Assembly (NCBI RefSeq): GCF_003955715.1
Contig: NZ_CP034463.1
Coordinates: 186,001 to 250,000 of the forward strand
DNA length: 64,000 nt
Reading direction: 5' to 3'
Source of the DNA: Streptomyces aquilus
GTDB taxonomy: Bacteria; Actinomycetota; Actinomycetes; Streptomycetales; Streptomycetaceae
Shown here: positions 8,852 to 16,593 of the stretch, piece by piece
How the letters are laid out: every line of letters starts with the position of its first letter
How positions within the stretch are numbered: the first letter of the stretch is position 1
Program-made: the position numbers and the translations under genes
The notes under the pieces: generated by a model
Database searches by the model: none
What the model was told of the DNA's origin: nothing
The model's input: the letters and a program-made list of their open reading frames with translations, nothing else

Positions 8852-9720
8852 GTGGCACGTGGAGATCTGGCTGACGCGCAATGGGCGGTGTTGGCACCGC
8901 TGTTGCCAAAGGGCAAGAAGCCCGGACGGCCGCCGATATGGAGCAGACGGCAGCTGATTGACGGCATACGGTTCCGGGTTCGCACCGGTATCCCGTGGCG
9001 GGACCTCCCCGCCGAGTACGGGCCGTGGGCTCGAGCGTACGACCTGTTCCGCCGGTGGCAGCGGGACGGCACCTGGCATCGGATCTTCACCAAACTCCAG
9101 GCCCAGGCCGACGCGAAAGAGCTGATCACCTGGGACATCAACGTCGACTCCACGGTGTACCGGGCCCACCAGCACACCGCCGGTGCGACGAAAAAAAGGG
9201 GGCTGCAGAAGGAACCGCCTGGCGGTGTCAGCGTCGAGCCGGACGACCACGGGCTCGGCCGCTCGCGCGGCGGCCTGACCACCAAGCTGCACCTGGCCGT
9301 CGAACGGGGGCCAGAAGCCCATGTCGATCGTGATCACGGCCGGGCAGCGGGACGATTCCCCCAGTTCGAGCCCGTCCTGAACAAGGTCCGCGTCTCGGGC
9401 CGGGCAGGCCCCCGCACCCGGCACGATCGCGTGCGCGACCGACAAGGCGTACGCCTCCCGCAAGAACCGCGCCTACCCGCGGCGGCGCGGGATCCACGGC
9501 ACCATCCCGGACATGGCCGACCAGGCCCGCAACCGTAAGAAGCGCGGCGCGCGCGGAGGTCGGCCGCCGAAGTTCGACCCGCAGGACTACAAGGCTCGGC
9601 ACGCGGTCGAGTGCGGCATCAACCGCCCCAAGAGGCATCGGGCCGTGCCCACGCGCTACGACAGTTCGCGGTCCGCTACGAAGCCACCGTCCTCGTCGCC
9701 GCCGTCAACGAATGGTTGTG
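8852..9720 (+). pseudogene. IS5-family transposase, multiple frameshifts
   Basis: GTG at 8852 opens a good transposase N-terminus: DLADAQWAVLAPLLPKGKKP, IPWRDLPAEYGPW, then DINVDSTVYRAHQHTAG with the first Asp and GLGRSRGGLTTKLHLAVE. One extra G near 9308 shifts the frame, a second change near 9350 restores it, and it breaks again after VLNKVRV; the remaining domain ([30 protein letters not shown] in pieces, CGIN, RHRAV) is spread over other frames to about 9715. At least three indels, so inactive. An A7G5 run lies at 9191-9202. No inverted repeats were identified. Confidence 0.75.
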
Positions 9721-9820
9721 ACCGGCCTTCTGTGGCGGGCATGGGTTTCTTCTAAGCTCACCGTTCTGCTATCAGCCAAGACTGTCGCGGCTGCGACGAC
9801 CTGGGCGACAGGATCGTCAC

Positions 9821-10516
9821 ATGCAGCCGATCTTCGTTCTCGTGCACAGTCCCTCCGTAGGTCCTTCGACCTGGCGCCCTGTGGCCGAACACCTGACGGC
9901 GGCGGGATACCAGGTACGGGTGCCGTCCCTGCTGCACATCGGCGCCGGCGCTCCACCCTTCTGGCCGCGCATCGTCAGTGCCGTCCGCGACGACCTACGG
10001 CAGGTCCCCGCCGACAGTCCTGTCACGTTGGTGGCACACAGCAACGCCGGCCTGTTTCTTCCGGAGATCCGCTCGGGCCTCGACCATCCAGTGACCAGCT
10101 CGATCTTCGTCGACGCCGCGCTGCCGGCCCAAGCCGGGCCCACCCCCGTCGCCTCACCCGAGTTGCTGGAGTTCCTCAGACCGATGGCCGTGAACGGCAG
10201 GCTGCCGCGCTGGACCGACTGGTGGGACGAGGCAGACGTCACACCCATGTTCTCCGATCCGACAACGCGACAGACCGTCATTGAGGAGCAACCCACCCTG
10301 CCCCTGTCCTACTACGAGCAGCACATCCCCGTCCCCGACGGCTGGGACGACCATTCCTGCTCCTACCTCCTGTTCGGCCCGCCATATGACGACCTCGCCT
10401 CTGAAGCGCGCGAACGCGGCTGGCGTGTGGCACACCTACCCGGCGCACACCTCCACCAGATCATCGATCCCGCCGGAACAGCCCGGCACCTCGTCGAACT
10501 CGCCGCCACGACTTGA
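9821..10516 (+). CDS. alpha/beta hydrolase
   Basis: 231 residues. Oxyanion/HG region FVLVHSPSVGPSTWRPVAEHL at the N-terminus, nucleophile elbow VAHSNAGL (Ser near residue 84), and a late GAHLHQIID carrying the candidate catalytic His. It resembles small salicylate-esterase/haloperoxidase-type hydrolases that lack a large cap. There is no signal peptide. IS5 remnants lie on both sides (8852-9720 and 10532-11215), so it may have moved as a passenger or simply survived between insertions. Substrate unknown. Confidence 0.8.
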   Translation: MQPIFVLVHSPSVGPSTWRPVAEHLTAAGYQVRVPSLLHIGAGAPPFWPRIVSAVRDDLRQVPADSPVTLVAHSNAGLFLPEIRSGLDHPVTSSIFVDAALPAQAGPTPVASPELLEFLRPMAVNGRLPRWTDWWDEADVTPMFSDPTTRQTVIEEQPTLPLSYYEQHIPVPDGWDDHSCSYLLFGPPYDDLASEARERGWRVAHLPGAHLHQIIDPAGTARHLVELAATT

Positions 10517-10531
10517 TCCACTTCCGGTACA

Positions 10532-11215
10532 CACCCTAGAAGCGCGGCAGCCGTGACGGTGCCGAGGTATACGTATCGGCTCTTGTCATAGCGGGTGGCA
10601 ACGGCTCGAAACTGATTGATCTTGCTGATCGCTCGCTCGACTGTGTTCCTGGCTTTGTATCGAGCCTTGTCAAAGCCGGGAGGTCGGGCCCCGTCCGAAC
10701 CTCGGCGTCTGCGTGCGGCTTTGGAATCGCTCTTCTCCGGGATCACGTGCTGGATACCACGTCGCCGCAGGTAGGAGCGGACTAGGCTGTTGGTGTATGC
10801 CTTCTCGGCGCCGACGCTGTCCGGCAGTCGCCGTAGCCGGCAGGCGCCGAGTCGGGGGACGCGGATCTTGTCCATGACGAGCTCGAACTGTGTGCGGTCC
10901 GCGCGTTGTCCGGGTGTGAGGACCAGGGAGAGGGGGCGGCATCTGCCGTCCGCACTTAGATGGATCTTCGTGGTCAGGCCGCCGCGAGAACGGCCGAGGG
11001 CTTCGCATGTGAACTCATGTGGCGTTTGTGAATGGTCTGCCGCGGGCCGAAGCGAGCGGGCAGCTGACGCCACTGACATCCGGTACTCAACCGGTGGATG
11101 ATTCCGTTGATCACCTGGCGGTGGTCCCGCCAGCGGCCGCAGCGGTTGTTGCTCCTGGGCAGCAGAGGCTCCAGCACTGCCCACTCGGCATCGTTAGATT
11201 CCCCCTGCTGAGCAG
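10532..11215 (-). pseudogene. IS5-family transposase with internal deletion
   Basis: Reading leftward: NDAEWAVLEPLLPRSNNR, QVINGIIHRLSTGCQWRQLP (about 11190-11040), then an abrupt jump into LGRSRGGLTTKIHLSADGRC, PLSLVLTPGQRADRTQF, RRRGIQHVIPEKSDSKAAR, RNTVERAISKINQFRAVATR and a last strand YVYLGTVTAAALL. The piece with the first catalytic Asp (about 70 residues) is gone and the frame changes at the junction. Clearly dead. The 290 bp to its right (to 11503) hold no recognisable gene. Confidence 0.75.
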
Positions 11216-11503
11216 GCCCTGGCCTCCCTGTCAGGCGGGTGTTCGCGTACCGCACCACCCGACGACGGCCCCGGCCCCAAGCCCACCCATCAGTCCCCCA
11301 GTAGCACGCCGGAACAGCCCACGGCCCCAGCCCCCTCCCGGCATCCACTCGCACCGTCCCCCCAGACAGCGCCCTCAACGCACAGGACAGCCCACAGCTA
11401 CAGCGCCCTGGCTCCCAAGACCGTCCCATCCATGGCGCACCCCCGCTACACTCTCCACCGCCAGGCCGTTGACCAGCAGAAATACAGAAGTCCGGCTGGA
11501 GTA

Positions 11504-13033
11504 TCAGGCCGAGAGATTGTGGTTGTAACGGAACAAGTTGTCCGCATCGTACTGAGCCTTCAAGCGGACAAGACGGTCGAATGCCTCCGGATCATAGAAC
11601 TCCCGCACATCGTCTGGCGCGGACGGCCTGCCGTCGCTGTACACGAAGTTGAGGTTGCGTCCGACTGTCCACGGCTTGAAGGCATGCATGAGTCGCTGAT
11701 GGACGGGGCGGGCGTCGGCGAACGGGTCCTCGCGAATCGGGCCGCCTATTCCGTTGAGCACGCGCAGGACGTATTGCGCCTTCCTGCCACCCACAGCACT
11801 TGGCACGGCCGGCGGGCGCGACATCGCACCGCCAAGATGACGCAGGTCCACGACACACGGCGGAATGGCGTCCGGGCCGGTCAGGTCCAGCAGAGTCTGC
11901 AGAGCGGAAGGGTCCAGCTCGCGCAGCAGAATGTTGTTGCCGTAGTAGGAATGTGAGAATTCTGGGTCACTGTAAATCGAGCCGACCTGCGAGTACGGCA
12001 TTTCGGCCACGGTGTCAATGAGACGCGGTCCGATTGCCCGCAGCGGAGCGATCAGCCGTTCCCCCTCCGCCGGATCACCATTGAACACAATCCGGATGTG
12101 AGCTGCGTACCGCCCGCGCAGTGGTTCGGGGAAGGCAGGTATGGGCGGGTAGACCATCAGCCCGATGGATGAGGTCAGCTGTTCCGGCACTGTGAGCGAC
12201 CAGTTCCTGTAGGCGCGCAGGATCCCGATGGCATCATCCGCCGCTTCGAAGAACAGCCCTCCGCCGTACAGCCCAGCGACCGGCACAAGCTCCGTCTCAA
12301 GGGCCGTGACCACACCGAAGTTGGCGCCACCGCCACGCAGCGCCCAAAAGAGCTCCGCATCGGAGTCCGCGGTGACGTGCCGGCGTGTCCCATCGGCAGT
12401 GACGATGTCAATGCTGCGTAGATGATCGCATGCGTAGCCGAACTCCCGTCCGAGCAGCGGGGTTCCACCGCCTAGCAGATAGCCCACAACCCCGACGCCC
12501 GGCGCCGAACCGTTGAGCGGGGCCAGCCTGTGCCGAGCCGCCTCCCGTATCACGTCCTTCCATCGGGCGCCCGCCTCTATACGTGCCGTGCGCGCTCGGG
12601 CGTCGACCTCGACGCGGTTCATACGCCGAGTGGTGATCAGGACACCCTCCCCCCTCAGCGGCGTGGAGATGCCGTGGCCAGTGCTCTGGACCGCGATGGG
12701 CCACCGTCGCTCGGCCGCGAAGCGCACCGTGGCACACACGTCGTCGGCGGTTGTGGCTCCCACCACAACGGCGGGACGGTGCTGATAGGCCGCCTGGAAA
12801 CCAGCACGCTCGGCGTCATAGTCCTCGCTACCGGGCAGCAGGACCGGTCCCTGAACGGCCACGGTCAGCGCATTGACCTCCCCGACGGTAGCGGAGCCGC
12901 GTGGCGCGACCAGGGACGCACGCACGTCATCGGGTCGGGTAGGACCGCCCGGTTGCCCAGGCCGGTCTGCCCTCAGAACCGGACGTGCGGTTGTCGCATC
13001 CGCCTCAAGCGGGCCATCGTCGGATTCAGCCAT
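11504..13033 (-). CDS. FAD-linked oxidase (berberine-bridge-enzyme-like)
   Basis: PCMH-type FAD domain: AVQSTGHGIS (His120, candidate 8-alpha-histidyl-FAD site), GAGARWKDVIREAARHRLAP, GGGTPLLGREFGYACDH; C-terminal BBE motif NLFRYNHNL. No Cys for a second flavin bond is present at the PGVGVVGY position. Such enzymes oxidise alcohols or C-N/C-H bonds with O2. The open frame starts at ATG 13033 (GGAG eight bases upstream), but about 12934-13033 is the 3' end of a group II intron remnant, so the first 33 or so codons are intron-derived. GTG 12925, just past the intron boundary, may be the native start (473 residues). It is the last gene of the minus-strand set and is paralogous to 23254-24579. 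Confidence 0.85.
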   Translation of the reverse strand: MAESDDGPLEADATTARPVLRADRPGQPGGPTRPDDVRASLVAPRGSATVGEVNALTVAVQGPVLLPGSEDYDAERAGFQAAYQHRPAVVVGATTADDVCATVRFAAERRWPIAVQSTGHGISTPLRGEGVLITTRRMNRVEVDARARTARIEAGARWKDVIREAARHRLAPLNGSAPGVGVVGYLLGGGTPLLGREFGYACDHLRSIDIVTADGTRRHVTADSDAELFWALRGGGANFGVVTALETELVPVAGLYGGGLFFEAADDAIGILRAYRNWSLTVPEQLTSSIGLMVYPPIPAFPEPLRGRYAAHIRIVFNGDPAEGERLIAPLRAIGPRLIDTVAEMPYSQVGSIYSDPEFSHSYYGNNILLRELDPSALQTLLDLTGPDAIPPCVVDLRHLGGAMSRPPAVPSAVGGRKAQYVLRVLNGIGGPIREDPFADARPVHQRLMHAFKPWTVGRNLNFVYSDGRPSAPDDVREFYDPEAFDRLVRLKAQYDADNLFRYNHNLSA

Positions 13034-13727
13034 GGTTGCTGCTCCAGTCCCCAGGGTTGGCGGTTTCCACTGGCGTGGTGTCGCCGATGCATACCGTGTG
13101 GATGACTTCAAGGTTGTTCCTGCCGTCCGAGCCGCCTGGCTGCGGTGAACGACGTGGTGGACATATGTTTCCCGCGTCGACGCGGTGCTTGCCGTCCGCC
13201 TGCGGAGGCGGGCGATGATGTCGCCAGCCCGCCCAGTACGGGATTACGCTCGGGTCGTCTTTCGACGCCCGGCCTTTCACGATCACGTGCCTACGATCCT
13301 GGTCTCGGAGAACAGTTGAAGTCTGGCCCCAGGGGCCCGGTCGCCGAAGATCCAGCGGTTCCGACTGCCCGGGAGCAACCTTCTCCAGTACTGGGCGGCG
13401 ATCCATCCACCGCCCTTGTCGCGGTGCGTTCGTACGGCACACCGCCACAGCAGTTTCCACATGCAGCTGTCGAGCCTTCCCGAACGTCTCCTTGGCGGCG
13501 ACGCCGCGACAGTAGATCGGCCCTCTCCGGATGATCGGGTTCAGCCGGTGGATCACTACTGCCACCGGGGCTCCCGCCCGCTGCCGGACGATGCCTTGAT
13601 TTCGCGTTTGCGCCGCCTCACGGCGTCCCGACTTCTCCGTGATGTGGGTCAGGGCGCCGCACCCGGCGACGGTTTGCTTACATCGCCGGAACGGTCTGTA
13701 GGTGTCCCCTCTCCACAGCAGTTGCAC
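12934..13727 (-). mobile_element. group II intron remnant with decayed maturase
   Basis: Minus-strand sequence from 13580 to 13060 carries the end of a group II intron-encoded protein: VVIHRLNPIIRRG, YCRGVAAKETFGKARQ, RRHVIVKGRASKDDPS, IPYWAGWRHHRPPP, then GGSDGRNNLEVIHTVC of the HNH-type endonuclease end. The reverse-transcriptase core and the 5' part of the intron are missing. Below the protein end the RNA 3' elements are still visible: domain V (12976-13006), a domain VI-like hairpin, and CTACCCGAC at 12942-12934, the usual 3' terminus. It lies directly against, and partly inside, the flavin oxidase gene. Confidence 0.7.
12976..13006 (-). ncRNA. group II intron domain V, degenerate
   Basis: On the minus strand the element begins GAGGCGGATGCG and ends CGCACGTCCGGTTC, the two strands of a bacterial domain V stem, followed by TGAGGGC. 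A normal domain V has 34 nt with a GAAA tetraloop; here only 31 nt remain and the loop reads ACAAC. Three bases including the tetraloop are lost, so splicing is unlikely. Confidence 0.65.
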
Positions 13728-13737
13728 ACCGACAGCA

Positions 13738-14166
13738 TCAATCCGCCACGCCCCACCCGATCCGGTGCCATTCCAGGACGCGGCGGCGTGGTGGGCCGAT
13801 CAGGGCGGTGCCGTAGAGCCGGAGCCGATCCCCTTCCAGGGCCAGCTCCCGAATCTGCTCCGTGCCTACCCAGGCGGGATCGGGGGCGAGGTGAATCGTG
13901 TGGGTGACGCGGTCTCCCTCCCGCCGCCAGGTCCCGGCGTAGCTGTTGAAGGTCTGGTCGCCCGGCTGCGCGGCGCTGGTGCGCATCATGGTGACCGACA
14001 GGTGACCGTCCGGTGCGTAGAAGAGCAGACCGTCCGGCGCGAGCCCGAGCGGGCCCGGGTGGCGGGCGCCGTGCTCGTCCAGGTCGTGATAGGACACGAG
14101 CCGCCAGACTCCGGCGAGTTCATCGCCTGAGACGGACGGTGTCGTGGGTCTCGGCACAGTTCTCAC
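13738..14166 (-). CDS. lipocalin-like domain protein
   Basis: 142 residues matching the Lipocalin_5 type: LAGVWRLVSYHDLDEHG at the start, GLLFYAPDGHLSVTMMR, YAGTWRREGDRVTHTIHLAPDP, and GDRLRLYG near the end. Members are small beta-barrel proteins, often encoded with tailoring enzymes of secondary metabolism; the role is not defined and may be ligand binding or a cyclase/hydratase-like step. It sits 243 bp after the TE-AT gene on the same strand and is cut off from the next oxidase gene by the group II intron remnant. Confidence 0.75.
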   Translation of the reverse strand: MRTVPRPTTPSVSGDELAGVWRLVSYHDLDEHGARHPGPLGLAPDGLLFYAPDGHLSVTMMRTSAAQPGDQTFNSYAGTWRREGDRVTHTIHLAPDPAWVGTEQIRELALEGDRLRLYGTALIGPPRRRVLEWHRIGWGVAD

Positions 14167-14189
14167 TCCTTATCCTGGCCCGGCAGTCC

Positions 14190-14335
14190 ATCCGCCGCGG
14201 CGCTTTCTCCAGCATCAGCGTCCTGATCACACAGGTCGGCGACCACGTCAACTCCTGGAAGGGAAACGCGAAACGCTTCACCTGGAGCGCGACCGCTGGC
14301 GAGGTCTGCGAAAGTCAGGCTCGTCGCGACCCATA
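14190..14335 (+). pseudogene. IS630-family transposase remnant
   Basis: A plus-strand frame reads SIRRGAFSSISVLITQVGDH, NSWKGNAKRFTWSATAGEVC, the last helix pair of IS630-type transposases. Only about 50 residues remain, opposite to the surrounding genes. It fills most of the 240-bp space between the lipocalin-like gene and the TE-AT gene. Confidence 0.55.
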
Positions 14336-14400
14336 CGAAGGCGAGGGCGTTTACCTCGTGCGGTGGGCCGAGCGTCACGCGTCCCGCGACGGAGAGCCTG

Positions 14401-14495
14401 TTAACTGGTCAACGCTCGGGGTGGTCCGGAGCGCGGCCAAGTGGTCGTCGAGCTGCGAGAGGGTACGCGGCCCCGTGACCGGGAGCAACGTGGTG
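14401..14495 (-). pseudogene. aldo/keto reductase C-terminal scrap
   Basis: In a minus-strand frame different from the polyketide gene, the sequence reads TLLPVTGPRTLSQLDDHLAA, the usual cofactor-phosphate-binding end of aldo/keto reductases (P-x-x-G-x-R then a helix). It overlaps the last 30 codons of the TE-AT gene, so that gene's end is built from foreign sequence. Confidence 0.5.
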
Positions 14496-16583
14496 CCCAG
14501 ACATCTGTCCGGGCGCCGGGCCGGTGAGCGCCGCCAGGTCGAGGGGCGCACCGGCCTCCCATAGCTTCCCGATCGTGGACAACAGACCGGCTGGCTCGGA
14601 CATCCGGCCGCCGGGATGCGGCAGCGAGGACACCGCCAGCACGCTTGCGGGTAGGTCGGGACGGCGCTTGAGGAGATTGGTCATCGACTGGCCGGGCCCA
14701 CATTCCAGCAGCACGTCCGGCGAGGAGGCCAACACCGTGCTGACCGCGTCGGAGAAGCGCACTGTCTGCCTCATATGTCGGGCCCAGTAGTCGGGGTCTG
14801 TCGCCTCCTGTGCGGTGATCCACCGGCCGGTGATGCAGGAGACGAACTCCCTCGTAGGTGGTCGCAGGGTGAGCCGCGCAACGGCCGCGCGCAGCTGGTC
14901 AACGCAACCCTCCATGAGCCTGCTGTGGAAGGCGTGTGAGACGCGTAGCCGCTGGCCCGGCGTCCCGGCTGCGGCGAGCCGGGCCTCGATCCGCTCGATG
15001 TCCTGCTCGGTTCCGGCCAGTACGCAGGACGAAGGGGCGTTGACAGTGGCCAGGTCCGCGCCCAGATCCAGATAAGGCGCCAGCTCTTCTTCCGCCAGTG
15101 GCACGGCGAGCATCGCTCCGATCGGGGCCTGCTGCATGAGCCGAGCCCTCAGGGAGACGAACTCCAGCGCGTCGGGCAGGGTCATGACCCCAGCGAGTGT
15201 GGCGGCGACATACTCACCCAGGCTGTGCCCGATCATCGCCACAGGTTCCACACCCAGCTTCTGCCAGGTGCTCGCCAGCGCGTACTCCAGCAGGAAGATG
15301 GCCGGTTGGGCGACGATGGTCTGCCGAAGCGCTTCCACGTCCTGCCTGTCGGTGCCGGCCAGCACTGCGTGAACATCCGGTCCGGCGACCGACCGCAGCA
15401 TATCCAGGCCGTGCTGGAACTCTTCGGCAAAGCTTTGAAGTTCCTGGCACAGGGCGAGTCCCATGCGAGCGTACTGCGATCCCTGGCCGGGGAAAACGAG
15501 CGCAACCCGAGGCCGCTGTGCATTCCGGGACGCGGGGATCGCGGGCTTGGCCAGGGCGTCCACGAGCGTACCCAGGTCGCCGCCGTGCACGAGCCGGCGG
15601 TACGGCAGGGGAATGTCCCCGGCCGACGGTGCGGTGTCTGAGGCGGCCGCTCCCACCGGGCCGGTCAGCCCCGCCCGGCCGCGTCGCACCGCCTCCTCAA
15701 GGCCCTCGGCGCTTTCCGCGGCCAAGGCAAGGAGGTGGTGGCTACCCGTCCGACCCCAGATGGCGACGCCGTCGTGGCAGCGACCCTCCGCATTCCTTGG
15801 ACTCGGGCCGGGCTCCAGCTCCGCCATGACGTGACGGATCTGCTCAAGCATCAGGCGCCGCTGCTCGGCATCCCGGAAGGGGAAGTGGTCCCCGACCAAG
15901 CCGAACAGCTCGAAGGCGCGGCTGGTGTGGGCGCTCCACTCGGCCACCCGCAGCTGGTCGCGTTCCAGGTCGCCGACGAACACCGTGACAGGGACGTCCA
16001 GCAACGGCCCAGGCTGGTACCGGTAGGTTTCGTAGATCGTGATATCGGCGCGGAAGACACCAAGGGCCATCTGCAGCAGCCTGGGATCAGCACGGATCTC
16101 TGCCGGCAACTCACCCCAGCGCTGCTCGATCTCGGCGAGTAGCATGTCGTCGCTCAAGGTGTGGACAGGTTGCCCGCCGCGGTCGAGGGGCGGCGGGGGG
16201 CTGGATGACAAGAACAGATGCCGCGGCAGTTCCTGGCCCGCATCGCGGAGTGCACGGGCCACCTCGAAGGCCACCAGGCCGCCGAGGCTGTGCCCGAAGA
16301 ACGCGAACGGCCGCTCGGGGCTCAGAACCTCCAAGACCGCGTCGACCACCGAGGCCATGGAGGTCAGCGGCGGCTCGCGCAACCTGGATGCTCGGCCGGG
16401 CAACTGGATGCCGGACACCTGGATCTCCGGCAGTTCCTCCTCGAAACGAAGATATTCGCCAGGCGACCCCCCGGCATGGGTGAAGCAGAACAGGTCGGCT
16501 GCAGCGTCCGGGCGATGCCTGCGGGCGACGATCCAGCGACCTCCCTGCGACGCACCGGTCCGCCGCGATGTCTTCTCCATCAT
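14409..16583 (-). CDS. thioesterase-acyltransferase fusion protein (PKS-type)
   Basis: About 724 residues. N-terminal type II-like thioesterase (about 25-255): LFCFTHAGGSPGEY, GHSLGG with Ser about 99, late GDHFPF with the His. A linker leads to an acyltransferase domain (about 358-680): LVFPGQGSQYARMG, GHSLGEY with Ser about 454, HAFHS at about 550, the malonyl-CoA signature (methylmalonyl enzymes have YASH). A TE ahead of an AT is unusual order. The KS protein just upstream (7-11 bp) has a dead AT, so this AT probably serves it in trans and the TE releases or edits. ATG 16583 follows GAGAAGG by 5 bases; GTG 16586 and ATG 16580 are alternatives. After VDALAALTG-like linker sequence near 14520 the protein runs into unrelated DNA. 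Confidence 0.85.
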   Translation of the reverse strand: MMEKTSRRTGASQGGRWIVARRHRPDAAADLFCFTHAGGSPGEYLRFEEELPEIQVSGIQLPGRASRLREPPLTSMASVVDAVLEVLSPERPFAFFGHSLGGLVAFEVARALRDAGQELPRHLFLSSSPPPPLDRGGQPVHTLSDDMLLAEIEQRWGELPAEIRADPRLLQMALGVFRADITIYETYRYQPGPLLDVPVTVFVGDLERDQLRVAEWSAHTSRAFELFGLVGDHFPFRDAEQRRLMLEQIRHVMAELEPGPSPRNAEGRCHDGVAIWGRTGSHHLLALAAESAEGLEEAVRRGRAGLTGPVGAAASDTAPSAGDIPLPYRRLVHGGDLGTLVDALAKPAIPASRNAQRPRVALVFPGQGSQYARMGLALCQELQSFAEEFQHGLDMLRSVAGPDVHAVLAGTDRQDVEALRQTIVAQPAIFLLEYALASTWQKLGVEPVAMIGHSLGEYVAATLAGVMTLPDALEFVSLRARLMQQAPIGAMLAVPLAEEELAPYLDLGADLATVNAPSSCVLAGTEQDIERIEARLAAAGTPGQRLRVSHAFHSRLMEGCVDQLRAAVARLTLRPPTREFVSCITGRWITAQEATDPDYWARHMRQTVRFSDAVSTVLASSPDVLLECGPGQSMTNLLKRRPDLPASVLAVSSLPHPGGRMSEPAGLLSTIGKLWEAGAPLDLAALTGPAPGQMSGHHVAPGHGAAYPLAARRPLGRAPDHPER

Positions 16584-16593
16584 CACATCCTTC

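Noticed and set aside
9191..9202. A7G5 run as programmed frameshift site of the IS5 transposase
   Set aside because: The frame continues unchanged past the run to near 9308; the breaks are elsewhere and look like random indels.
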